From Aequorivita aurantiaca (lineage in GTDB: Bacteria > Bacteroidota > Bacteroidia > Flavobacteriales > Flavobacteriaceae), in NCBI RefSeq assembly GCF_030410135.1, contig NZ_JAUGQQ010000006.1:62001-126000 (forward strand): a DNA stretch of 64,000 nucleotides. The letters run 5' to 3'. Each line of letters opens with the position of its first letter. Within the stretch, counting starts at the first letter, position 1. This document shows positions 9,469-17,909 of this stretch, one piece after another. Under the pieces are notes generated by a model, which did no database searches, was not told where the DNA came from, and was given only the letters and a program-made list of their open reading frames with translations. The position numbers were made by a program, and so were the translations under genes.

Positions 9469-10539
9469 TTGAAAAACGTGAAGAAAAGCAAATACCATAT
9501 TATAGGAGTAATGAGCGGGACTTCGCTCGATGGCATTGATTTGGCTGAAATAATGTTTAATTATGCCGAAGCAAAATGGAGTTTCGAAATCCTTGCTGCC
9601 GAAACCGTTCCGTATTCTTCTTATTGGAAAGAGGAACTTCGCGACGCTTTGAATTATTCAAAAGAAAAGCTGGAAAGGCTCGATTTTAAATATACCGAAA
9701 AGCTTTCCGAGGAAATTTCAAAATTTATAAAAAAGCACAACATTCTTGAAATTGACGCAATCTGCAGCCACGGCCATACAATTCTGCATCGTCCAGAAAT
9801 TGGATTGACATATCAAATAGGCAATCTGCCGCGAATATCAAAAATGGTGGGGCAAACCGTTGTTTGCGATTTTCGGGTGCAGGATGTTGAATTGGGCGGA
9901 CAGGGCGCACCGCTGGTGCCGATTGGGGATCGTTTGCTATTTTCGGAATACGATTATTGTTTGAATCTGGGCGGTTTCGCAAATTGTTCCTTTGAAAAAA
10001 ATGGTGAAAGGATTGCTTTTGATGTTTGCCCGGTAAACATTGTTTTAAATAAATATGCCGAAAAACTGGGAAAGAATTTTGATGAAAATGGAAGTTTTGC
10101 TGCCGCGGGAATCGTGGATGAGAACTTGCTCCAAATATTGAATTCACAAAAATTTTATTCCGAAAAACCACCAAAATCACTCGGACTGGAATGGGTGAAG
10201 GAGCAAATTTTCCCACACATGGATACCTCGAAAATTTCAACCGAAGATATATTACGAACGTTCACGGAGCATGTTGCCATACAATTGGCTAATCAGTTTC
10301 AACAGGAATCTTCAGTTTTAGTAACTGGCGGAGGGGCATACAATTCATTTTTAATTGAAAGATTGAAAAGTATTAGTTCGGTTAGCATTATTATCCCTTC
10401 CGCAGAAATTGTGGAATATAAGGAAGCACTCATTTTCGGCTTATTGGGGGTTTTAAAACTTCGCGATGAGGTTAATAGTTTGGCGAGTGTTACCGGCGCG
10501 GCGAAAGACCATTCTTCGGGAAGAATTTTCCTCCCATAA
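9469..10539 (+). CDS. anmK: Anhydro-N-acetylmuramic acid kinase
   Basis: About 356 residues. The enzyme hydrolyses and phosphorylates 1,6-anhydro-MurNAc to MurNAc-6-phosphate in peptidoglycan recycling, in the cytoplasm. The signature 'GVMSGTSLDGIDLA' (sugar kinase ATP motif) is near the N-terminus; 'VCDFRVQDVELGGQGAPLVP' and 'CLNLGGFAN' follow; 'LVTGGGAYNSFLIERL' is near the C-terminus. No ATG precedes the signature. I prefer TTG 9469 because it gives a short lysine-rich leader like homologues; GTG 9478 is the alternative, and 9445 would start upstream of the likely promoter. Function certain, start uncertain. Confidence 0.93.
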   Translation: MKNVKKSKYHIIGVMSGTSLDGIDLAEIMFNYAEAKWSFEILAAETVPYSSYWKEELRDALNYSKEKLERLDFKYTEKLSEEISKFIKKHNILEIDAICSHGHTILHRPEIGLTYQIGNLPRISKMVGQTVVCDFRVQDVELGGQGAPLVPIGDRLLFSEYDYCLNLGGFANCSFEKNGERIAFDVCPVNIVLNKYAEKLGKNFDENGSFAAAGIVDENLLQILNSQKFYSEKPPKSLGLEWVKEQIFPHMDTSKISTEDILRTFTEHVAIQLANQFQQESSVLVTGGGAYNSFLIERLKSISSVSIIIPSAEIVEYKEALIFGLLGVLKLRDEVNSLASVTGAAKDHSSGRIFLP

Positions 10540-10556
10540 AATTTATCTAAAATAAA

Positions 10557-10586
10557 TTTAAACCCCTAACAAGTTTTTTATATTTG
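10557..10586 (+). promoter_or_regulatory. Promoter of the amino-acid dehydrogenase gene
   Basis: TTTA at 10557-10560 and a perfect -7 box TATATTTG at 10579-10586, 18 bp apart. The short leader that follows holds a small inverted repeat (GCAC, GGCG / CGCC, GTGC) at 10594-10615. Confidence 0.6.
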
Positions 10587-10635
10587 TCTTCACGCACGGC
10601 GCTTCGCCAAGGTGCAATTTAACTCTCCATATTGA

Positions 10636-11862
10636 ATGAAGGAACTGCTAAAAAAGTACGTAGAAAAAGAACCAGAGATAGTTTTTCATTGGAATGACCC
10701 CGAAACAGAGGCCGAGGGATGGACAGTCATCAATTCCCTGCGCGGGGGTGCTGCCGGTGGCGGGACCCGAATGCGGAAAGGGCTTGACAGTAATGAGGTG
10801 CTTTCGCTCGCTAAGACCATGGAGGTGAAATTTACCGTGGCCGGTCCGCCCATTGGGGGAGCCAAGAGCGGAATAAATTTTGACCCATCGGATCCTCGTA
10901 AAAAGGGAGTGTTGGAACGTTGGTTTAAAGCCGTCTCACCTTTGTTAAAAGCTTATTATGGAACCGGCGGCGATTTGAATGTTGATGAAATTCATGAGGT
11001 GATCCCGATGACGGAACAAAGCGCGGTTTGGCATCCGCAGGAAGGGGTTTTCAACGGCCATTTTTCCCCAACCGAAGCCGATAAAATCAATCGCATTGGC
11101 CAATTGCGCCAAGGGGTTATAAAAGTTTTGGAGAATGTACATTTTTCGCCAGACGTATCCCGAAAATATACCGTGGCAGATATGATTACTGGCTACGGCG
11201 TTGCCGAAGCAGTTCGTCATTATTACGATATTTATGGTGGAAGTGTGGAAGGAAAACGTGCGGTTGTGCAAGGTTTTGGAAATGTGGGCGCAGCTGCGGC
11301 ATACTATCTTTCACAAATGGGTGCGAAAATAGTTGGAATTATTGACCGCGATGGCGGTATTATTAATAAGGACGGTTTTTCTTTTGATGAAATAAAGCAA
11401 TTTTTTCTTAAGAAAAACGGCAATACTTTGGTCGCTGAAAATATGATTCCCTTCGGAGAAATTAACGAGAAAATCTGGAAATTGGAAACTGAGATTTTTG
11501 CTCCCTGTGCGGCATCGCGTTTGATTACCAAGGAACAGATTTCCCAAATGATAGAAACTGGATTGGAGGTAATTAGCTGTGGCGCCAACGTACCATTTGC
11601 CGATAAGGAAATTTTCTTTGGACCCATTATGGAATATACGGATGAACGTGTTAGTTTAATTCCAGATTTTGTTAGTAATTGCGGGATGGCCCGAGTATTT
11701 GCTTACTTTATGGAACGCAGGGTGCAAATGACCGATGAGGCAATTTTCAACGATACTTCCATTACCATTAAGAATGCAATCCAAAATACGTTTGACAATA
11801 ACAGCACCAAGACAAACATAAGCAAGACCGCTTTTGAAATTGCGTTGAAACAATTAATATAA
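10636..11862 (+). CDS. Glu/Leu/Phe/Val dehydrogenase
   Basis: 408 residues. NAD(P)-dependent oxidative deamination of an amino acid. The N-terminal dimerisation and catalytic domain contains 'GGAAGGGTRMRKG', 'GPPIGGAKSGI' with the catalytic lysine in the GGAK motif, and 'GTGGDLNVDE'. The Rossmann domain has 'VVQGFGNVGAAAAYYL' near residue 215 and ends its first half with 'GIIDRDGGII'. 'IFAPCAASRLIT' and 'ISCGANVPF' are conserved family blocks. Glutamate and leucine dehydrogenases cannot be separated by eye. It starts a same-strand run with nhaD 21 bp downstream, so co-transcription is likely. Confidence 0.93.
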   Translation: MKELLKKYVEKEPEIVFHWNDPETEAEGWTVINSLRGGAAGGGTRMRKGLDSNEVLSLAKTMEVKFTVAGPPIGGAKSGINFDPSDPRKKGVLERWFKAVSPLLKAYYGTGGDLNVDEIHEVIPMTEQSAVWHPQEGVFNGHFSPTEADKINRIGQLRQGVIKVLENVHFSPDVSRKYTVADMITGYGVAEAVRHYYDIYGGSVEGKRAVVQGFGNVGAAAAYYLSQMGAKIVGIIDRDGGIINKDGFSFDEIKQFFLKKNGNTLVAENMIPFGEINEKIWKLETEIFAPCAASRLITKEQISQMIETGLEVISCGANVPFADKEIFFGPIMEYTDERVSLIPDFVSNCGMARVFAYFMERRVQMTDEAIFNDTSITIKNAIQNTFDNNSTKTNISKTAFEIALKQLI

Positions 11863-11883
11863 TAAATGTAACCACCTTTTGGT

Positions 11884-13263
11884 ATGACTTCAATAATCAT
11901 TTTAATTTTTGTAATAGGGTATCTTTCTATCACGTTGGAGCATCCCTTAAAACTAGACAAAACCGTTCCGGCACTTATTATGGCTTCTCTAATCTGGGCG
12001 GTGCTGGCAATTGGTTTCACCAGTGGATGGTTTGATATAATCAATACGGAAGAGCAAGCTTTCAATTTTCTCTCAGGCGGAGATGTTGCTATGGAAGGCT
12101 TTGAGGGCACCTTACTTCATCACCTAGGAAAAACTGCGGAAATACTTATATTTCTTATTGGCGCCATGACCATTGTTGAAATAATTGACCTTCACAGAGG
12201 TTTTGAAGTGCTGAAAACGGCGGTAAAAACCAAAAGCAAACGTAAATTATTATGGATTATAGGAATTCTGGGTTTTTTCCTGTCCGCAATTATTGACAAC
12301 CTAACTGCCACGATAGTTTTAATTACATTGCTCCGAAAACTGATACACAAAAGAGAAGATCGCATCTGGTATGCCTCCTTGGTTGTAATAGCGGCAAACG
12401 CAGGAGGGGCGTGGTCTCCAATTGGTGATGTTACTACCACAATGTTGTGGATTGCCAAAAAAGTTTCGGCTGCAGGTTTAGTGGAATATGTGGTTATTCC
12501 ATCGGTGGTTTGTTTTGTGTTGCCTTTCCTTGTTGCCAGTTATTTGCCGGCCTTTCGTGGCAACATTGATGTGGATTCCCGTGATGAAAATGAGGATGGT
12601 GCACTTTTGAGTAGTAAGACTATGCTATTTCTTGGATTGGGAATGATTGTTTCCGTGCCAGTTTTTAAATCATTAACCCATTTGCCACCCTATATGGGAA
12701 TGATGTTGGCGTTGGGTATAGTATGGCTTGTTTCAGAATATATACATCCTGAGGAAGACTTCAGCAAGGAACGAAAGCATTTGTATTCTGCCCATAAAGC
12801 ACTTTCGCGTATCGAAATTTCCAGCATCCTATTTTTCCTGGGAATTCTAATGGCTGTTGCAGGTCTTGAAAGCCTTGTGTATGGGGTGGTAAATGGTGAG
12901 GAAGTAGGAACGCTCCGTTACGTTGCTGAGGTATTGCAAAGAGCAATCCCAAATCAGGATGTCGTGATCATATTTCTCGGAATTTTATCCGCGATTATAG
13001 ATAATGTACCGTTGGTGGCAGCTTCCATGGGAATGTATGATTTGCCGATGGATTCCGTACTCTGGCACTTTATCGCCTTTTCAGCGGGAACCGGTGGCAG
13101 TATGCTTATTATAGGTTCTGCGGCCGGAGTTGCAGCTATGGGAATGGAGCGTATTGACTTTATCTGGTATCTAAAGAAAATTACCTGGCTAGCGTTTATT
13201 GGGTTTATTGCCGGAGCTGGAGTTTTTCTTTTAGTCGAAAGAGTGCTATTCCATAATGCATAA
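11884..13263 (+). CDS. nhaD: Na+/H+ antiporter NhaD
   Basis: 459 residues with about 12 hydrophobic segments; inner-membrane sodium:proton antiporter of the ion-transporter superfamily, exporting Na+ for H+. Recognised from 'FLSAIIDNLTATIVLITLL' near residue 140, 'ANAGGAWSPIGDVTTTMLWI' near residue 175, and the paired C-terminal motif 'SAIIDNVPLVAASMGMY'. The two 'SAIIDN' copies with embedded Asp-Asn are the repeated discontinuous helices of this fold. It lies between the dehydrogenase and exbB; a sodium exporter beside the proton-driven ExbBD-TonB system fits a marine or salt-adapted flavobacterium. Confidence 0.95.
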   Translation: MTSIIILIFVIGYLSITLEHPLKLDKTVPALIMASLIWAVLAIGFTSGWFDIINTEEQAFNFLSGGDVAMEGFEGTLLHHLGKTAEILIFLIGAMTIVEIIDLHRGFEVLKTAVKTKSKRKLLWIIGILGFFLSAIIDNLTATIVLITLLRKLIHKREDRIWYASLVVIAANAGGAWSPIGDVTTTMLWIAKKVSAAGLVEYVVIPSVVCFVLPFLVASYLPAFRGNIDVDSRDENEDGALLSSKTMLFLGLGMIVSVPVFKSLTHLPPYMGMMLALGIVWLVSEYIHPEEDFSKERKHLYSAHKALSRIEISSILFFLGILMAVAGLESLVYGVVNGEEVGTLRYVAEVLQRAIPNQDVVIIFLGILSAIIDNVPLVAASMGMYDLPMDSVLWHFIAFSAGTGGSMLIIGSAAGVAAMGMERIDFIWYLKKITWLAFIGFIAGAGVFLLVERVLFHNA

Positions 13264-13310
13264 CAATTTCTGAAACCTTATTTCGTTATTCACTAAACAA
13301 ATCAATTTTT

Positions 13311-14009
13311 ATGTTAAACTCCTTTATTCAAGAAGGCGCTGAAGTTGCGCAGGACCTTGAACCTGTTTCCCAAGAAAAAACACTATCAATTATGGATCTA
13401 TTATTGACCGGAGGAGTGGCCGGTCAAATAATTATTGCAGTTCTATTTATATTACTTTTTGTGGCAGTATATATCTATTTTGAAAGACTTTTTGCCATTA
13501 AGGCGGCCACTAAAATGGATAGCAATTTTATGTACCAAATTCGCGATCACGTGGCCAAAGGGAACATTCAGGCAGCCAAAGTGCTTTGTGCCCAAAATAA
13601 TACACCGGTCTCACATTTAACGGAGAAGGGAATTTCCCGTATCGGAAGTCCCTTGGAGGATATAAACACCGCCATTGAAAATGCGGGTCGGTTGGAAGTT
13701 TATAAACTCGAGAAAAACGTGAGCGTGCTGGCCACAATAGCAGGAGCCGCGCCAATGATAGGTTTCTTGGGAACGGTAATTGGAATGGTTTTGGCATTTC
13801 ACGAACTGGCAACAAGTAGCGGTCAGGCTGAAATGGGAAGTCTAGCCGAAGGAATTTACACAGCAATGACAACTACGGTGGCCGGACTAATTGTAGGAAT
13901 TATAGCCTATATGGGATATAATCACCTAGTGGTACGTACCGATAAGGTAGTGCACCAAATGGAAGCTACGGCAGTTGATTTTCTGGATATGTTAAATGAA
14001 CCTGCGTAA
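13311..14009 (+). CDS. exbB: MotA/TolQ/ExbB proton channel family protein
   Basis: 232 residues. Inner-membrane proton channel subunit that energises TonB. A first membrane helix at about residues 40-60 (IIIAVLFILLFVAVYIYF), a cytoplasmic middle section, then the family core: 'LATIAGAAPMIGFLGTVIGM' and 'AMTTTVAGLIVGIIAYMGYN'. Its TAA stop overlaps the exbD ATG by one base (TAATG), so the two are translationally coupled. TolQ is an alternative name, but the following exbD and tonB favour ExbB. Confidence 0.93.
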   Translation: MLNSFIQEGAEVAQDLEPVSQEKTLSIMDLLLTGGVAGQIIIAVLFILLFVAVYIYFERLFAIKAATKMDSNFMYQIRDHVAKGNIQAAKVLCAQNNTPVSHLTEKGISRIGSPLEDINTAIENAGRLEVYKLEKNVSVLATIAGAAPMIGFLGTVIGMVLAFHELATSSGQAEMGSLAEGIYTAMTTTVAGLIVGIIAYMGYNHLVVRTDKVVHQMEATAVDFLDMLNEPA

Positions 14010-14401
14010 TGAACCTTAGAGGAAGAAATAAAATAAGTGCCGATTTCAGCATGAGTTCCATGACAGATATAGTATTTCTGCTATTGGTATTTTTTCTGCT
14101 AACATCACCCGCAATAACCCCTGACGCGCTCGATTTAATCCTTCCTAAGGCAAAAGGGAAAACGTCGAACGTACAAAAAGCCTCCGTGAGTATAACAAAG
14201 GATGGCGCCTATTATGTGGATAAGGAACGCGTGAGTGAATATAGCATTGAAAGCGAACTAAAAAAGGTGCTTGCCGGACAAAATGAACCAACAATTATTC
14301 TCCGTGCGGAAGAGGGTGTTCCCATTGAAGATGCCGTTTTTGTAATGGATATAGCCAATAAAAACAATTTTAAAGTAGTGCTCGCCGTTAGACCGAACTA
14401 A
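14009..14401 (+). CDS. exbD: Biopolymer transporter ExbD
   Basis: 130 residues. Short cytoplasmic start, one membrane helix 'MTDIVFLLLVFFLLTS' near residues 15-30 whose aspartate is the family's proton-coupling residue, then a periplasmic domain ('SITKDGAYYVDKE', 'VVLAVRPN'). It works with ExbB to pass proton motive force to TonB. The start overlaps the exbB stop by one base. Confidence 0.93.
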   Translation: MNLRGRNKISADFSMSSMTDIVFLLLVFFLLTSPAITPDALDLILPKAKGKTSNVQKASVSITKDGAYYVDKERVSEYSIESELKKVLAGQNEPTIILRAEEGVPIEDAVFVMDIANKNNFKVVLAVRPN

Positions 14402-14453
14402 AGTTCTCAGTATTCGGTAGCATTTGGGCAGTAATAATTAAATCTCAATTTAT

Positions 14454-14516
14454 AAATCCCAAACCCCAAATTTCGAAACTTGCATCCTGAAACTTGCAAC
14501 ATAAAACCTTAGGACT
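14454..14516. repeat. Degenerate heptad array ending at the tonB start codon
   Basis: Nine consecutive 7-bp units fill this stretch without a gap. GAAACTT occurs exactly twice, 14 bp apart; others are variants such as AAATCCC and AAACCCC. The last unit ends on the base before the TTG at 14517. Confidence 0.6.
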
Positions 14517-15335
14517 TTGAACTTTTTAAATACAGAACATAAAAGAAAGAGTATGACCATCACCGTAATAGTGCATGTTATTATACTTATTCTATTATTC
14601 TATGTGGGTATGAAATATTTGGATCCGCCGCTGGAGCAGGGAATAGCAATAAATTTTGGAACAACTGAAACTGGTAGCGGAAACATTCAGCCAACAGAAA
14701 AAATTCAATCTGCACCTCAAAAATCCGCAGCACAACCTGTATCGCAGCCAAAAGCTGAAATAAAGGAAGACGTTGTTACACAAGAAAATGAGGAAGCGCC
14801 CGTCATAAAAAAGGAAATTCCGAAAAAGGAACAAATTGAAACTCCCGTAAAGGAACAGCCAAAAAAAGAGGTAAAAAAGCCTGACCCAAAACCAGATAAA
14901 TCCACAACAGATGCGCTTTCAAGTATAATGAACGGTCCAAAGAGTGATGGTACTGCCAAGGGTGGGGAAGGAAACGATAAAAGCCCGGGCGATAAAGGAA
15001 GCCCCGACGGCGATCCCAACGCCAACAGTTATTATGGTACCGGGAAAGGTTTGGATGGTGACGGTAATTATCTTTTAGGAGGAAGAAAAGCGCTAAATAA
15101 GGAGAAATTTGTCCAAGAATGCAATGAAGCCGGAACCGTGGTAGTAAGCATTGAAGTGGACCGTAGCGGAAAAGTTATTTCCGCCACCCCCGGCGTTCGT
15201 GGCACAACGAACAATTCCAAATGTTTAACGGAACCGGCTAGGCGCGCCGCTTTGGCAACCAAATTCAATGCAGACGATAAAGCGCCCGCAAAACAAATTG
15301 GAAAAATTATATACCGGTTTAGTCTTTCTCAATAA
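14517..15335 (+). CDS. tonB: TonB-family energy transducer
   Basis: 272 residues. N-terminal segment 'NTEHKRKS', then a membrane helix (about residues 13-33, 'ITVIVHVIILILLFYVG'), 'PPLEQGIAINFGT', a long Pro/Lys/Glu-rich periplasmic linker (about 60-140), a Gly/Asp-rich section, and a C-terminal domain with 'GTVVVSIEVDRSGKVISA' near residue 205 and 'IIYRFSLSQ' at the end. It links the ExbB-ExbD motor to outer-membrane TonB-dependent receptors. The start is TTG at 14517 with AGGA six bases upstream; the next ATG would lose the conserved EHKRKS leader. An 115-bp spacer holding a heptad array separates it from exbD. Confidence 0.88.
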   Translation: MNFLNTEHKRKSMTITVIVHVIILILLFYVGMKYLDPPLEQGIAINFGTTETGSGNIQPTEKIQSAPQKSAAQPVSQPKAEIKEDVVTQENEEAPVIKKEIPKKEQIETPVKEQPKKEVKKPDPKPDKSTTDALSSIMNGPKSDGTAKGGEGNDKSPGDKGSPDGDPNANSYYGTGKGLDGDGNYLLGGRKALNKEKFVQECNEAGTVVVSIEVDRSGKVISATPGVRGTTNNSKCLTEPARRAALATKFNADDKAPAKQIGKIIYRFSLSQ

Positions 15336-15395
15336 GCATTCTCCTAAAATTCCACATTATTTTTTCAGTATCTTTAAACATCAAAAAAAGATGCT

Positions 15396-17897
15396 ATGCT
15401 TCGTATTTCTACTTTCTTGTTTATACTAATTTCTTTGTGGGGATGTGAAAATGCTTCGGAAAAATCCATTTCAAAAGTTTCCGAAAAGGAAAACGATGGA
15501 AAATATCCGTTCGATTTGATGTTTATGCAACGCGCATATCCAAGTGGCGAAATAAATACTGCGGCTTATTCCGAGGCAATTCTATGGAAAAAGCAAAGTG
15601 CAAATAGAAACATAGCAAATGAAGTTTGGCAATTCACTGGACCGTTAAATATTGGTGGACGTATTACCGATATTGAAATTCCTTCCACCCAGCCGAATGT
15701 TCACTATGTGGGTGCTGCCTCTGGCGGAATTTTTAAGACCGTGAACGGTGGCAATGATTGGACGCCCATTTTTGACGAGCAGGAAATGCTTTCTATCGGA
15801 GATATTGAAATCTCAAAAAACAATAACAATTTAATTTATGTCGGTACGGGAGAAGTCAATGCCGGTGGGGGTTCTTTGGTTTATGATGGCGATGGAATTT
15901 ACAAAAGTACTGATGGCGGAGCTACGTGGCAATCCAAAGGGTTGCCGAATATAGGGAGCGTCGGAAAAATTGTTTTAGATCCCAATAATGACAACATTGC
16001 TTTTGTTGGTGCAATGGGCACGCTATTCAAAAACAACAATAATCGCGGCGTTTATAAGACTACCAACGGCGGCGAAAGTTGGCAACAGGTTTTGTTTGTA
16101 AGTGATTCCACCGGAGTTGTTGATATGTCAATCCATCCCACAAATGGAAATATAGTTTATGCGGCAAGTTGGGAACGCATTCGGCGACCAAACAGACGGC
16201 AATATGGAGGCATCACTTCTAGAATTTATAAAACAATTGATGGTGGTACCAATTGGACTGAACTTACCAATGGTCTGCCGAGTATTGCTTCTCAAAAGGG
16301 AAGAATCAGCATTGATATTTCCCAGTCGAATCCAAGTGTATTGTATGCACGCTATGCCGATGCCACTGGCAATATCCAAGGAGTCTATAAAACTATAAAT
16401 GGGGGCGATTCTTGGATCGCCGTTAATTCCAACCAATTGACAAATGTTGGTTTTCATTGGTGGTTTGGTGGAATTTTTATCGATCCATCCGATGAAAACA
16501 CATTATACAATGTAGATTTTGAAGTCCAAAAATCCACGGATGGCGGTAATAACTGGAGGAGCGTATTTACATATGCACATGTGGATCAGCATTCAATGGC
16601 ATTTAACCCTTCGGCATCCAATCAAATTTTATTGGGGAATGACGGTGGGCTTTATTATAGCAGCAACGGAGGCGATTCCGCAATTAAGGATTTGAAACTG
16701 CCAATAACCCAGTTCAATAGAATGTATGTTGATGCGCAGAACGAAAACAAAATATACGGCGGGGCACAGGACAATAGCACCAGTCGCACCCAAACGGGCG
16801 GCCTTAGCGATTGGACGATAATATACGGCGGTGATGGGTTTCAAACATTGGTAGATCCCACAAATACGAATGTTATTTATGCACTCTATCAATATGGAGA
16901 ATTGGGGAAATCTACTAATAACGGCAATTCATTCTCAAGTGCCACTAACGGAATATCCGGCGGTGACAGAAAAAATTGGGATACACCCATTGCCTTTGAC
17001 CCCACAAATTCACAAACTTTATATTATGGGGCAAACAGACTTTACAAATCTACAAATGCCGCCAATAGTTGGAATGCCATTAGCCCTGATTTAACCAATG
17101 GTCCGCACTCAGGAAATCTTACCTTTGGAACAATAACAACTATAAGCGTTTCGCCGTTCAACAATGAAATTATTTATGTAGGAACGGATGATGGAAAAGC
17201 TTGGATAACACAAAATGGCGGAAATGATTGGAATGATATTTCAGTGGGAATACCTACCCGGTGGGTTACGAAAATTTACGCTTCAAAAGCAAACGCAAAT
17301 ACAGTTTATCTGACGCTTTCTGGCTATCGTTTTGGCGAAAGTATCGGCCACGTTTATAAAAGTGTCGACTTCGGAAATAATTGGGTGGATATATCTGCCG
17401 GTTTGCCTGATATTCCCGTAAATGATATTGAACAGGACGGTTTCGGAAATCTTTTTATTGGAACCGATGTTGGCGTGTTGGCATCGGGTGATGAGGGCGC
17501 AAATTGGCGCGTTCTTGGGGAAAATCTCCCTTCGGTGGTAGTTTCAGATTTGTTTATTCACGAAACATCCCAATTTTTATATGCCGCCACCTATGGAAGA
17601 TCCATATATAAAATCGATATTTCCAGCGATATTTTAAGCAAAAATGAAAATTCCTTTCATTCGGAAATCACAATTTTTCCGAATCCCGCTTCCGAAATAG
17701 TGAATGTTTCGCTTCAAAATGCTTCGAGAAATAGTAGGTTAATACTCTTTGATAATATGGGAAGGGCGATAAAACTTTTCAATTTTGGAAATAACAGGGA
17801 AATTCATTTTTCCGTTGAAGACCTTCTCCCCGGTATTTATTATTTAAAAATTTCCGAAGGAAAAAAGCAGGCAACCAAAAAACTAATTGTTCATTAA
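15396..17897 (+). CDS. Vps10/sortilin-like beta-propeller protein with lipobox and T9SS sorting domain
   Basis: 833 residues. The N-terminus 'LISLWGCEN' is a lipobox-like signal with Cys at residue 16. The body (about 55-745) is a run of BNR/sortilin-type blades: repeated 'S/T-D-G-G-x-x-W' or 'NGGxxW' motifs such as 'KSTDGGATW', 'KTTNGGESW', 'KTIDGGTNW', 'KSTDGGNNW', 'KSVDFGNNW'. The last 80 residues form a type A T9SS sorting domain ('ITIFPNPASEIVNV', 'GRAIKLF', 'LLPGIYYLKISEGKKQATKKLIV'). Expected at the cell surface. A lipoprotein signal and a T9SS tag in one chain is unusual. The propeller suggests a binding role or a glycosidase-like fold; no catalytic residues can be named. Confidence 0.85.
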   Translation: MLRISTFLFILISLWGCENASEKSISKVSEKENDGKYPFDLMFMQRAYPSGEINTAAYSEAILWKKQSANRNIANEVWQFTGPLNIGGRITDIEIPSTQPNVHYVGAASGGIFKTVNGGNDWTPIFDEQEMLSIGDIEISKNNNNLIYVGTGEVNAGGGSLVYDGDGIYKSTDGGATWQSKGLPNIGSVGKIVLDPNNDNIAFVGAMGTLFKNNNNRGVYKTTNGGESWQQVLFVSDSTGVVDMSIHPTNGNIVYAASWERIRRPNRRQYGGITSRIYKTIDGGTNWTELTNGLPSIASQKGRISIDISQSNPSVLYARYADATGNIQGVYKTINGGDSWIAVNSNQLTNVGFHWWFGGIFIDPSDENTLYNVDFEVQKSTDGGNNWRSVFTYAHVDQHSMAFNPSASNQILLGNDGGLYYSSNGGDSAIKDLKLPITQFNRMYVDAQNENKIYGGAQDNSTSRTQTGGLSDWTIIYGGDGFQTLVDPTNTNVIYALYQYGELGKSTNNGNSFSSATNGISGGDRKNWDTPIAFDPTNSQTLYYGANRLYKSTNAANSWNAISPDLTNGPHSGNLTFGTITTISVSPFNNEIIYVGTDDGKAWITQNGGNDWNDISVGIPTRWVTKIYASKANANTVYLTLSGYRFGESIGHVYKSVDFGNNWVDISAGLPDIPVNDIEQDGFGNLFIGTDVGVLASGDEGANWRVLGENLPSVVVSDLFIHETSQFLYAATYGRSIYKIDISSDILSKNENSFHSEITIFPNPASEIVNVSLQNASRNSRLILFDNMGRAIKLFNFGNNREIHFSVEDLLPGIYYLKISEGKKQATKKLIVH

Positions 17898-17909
17898 TCC
17901 ATTTCAACC

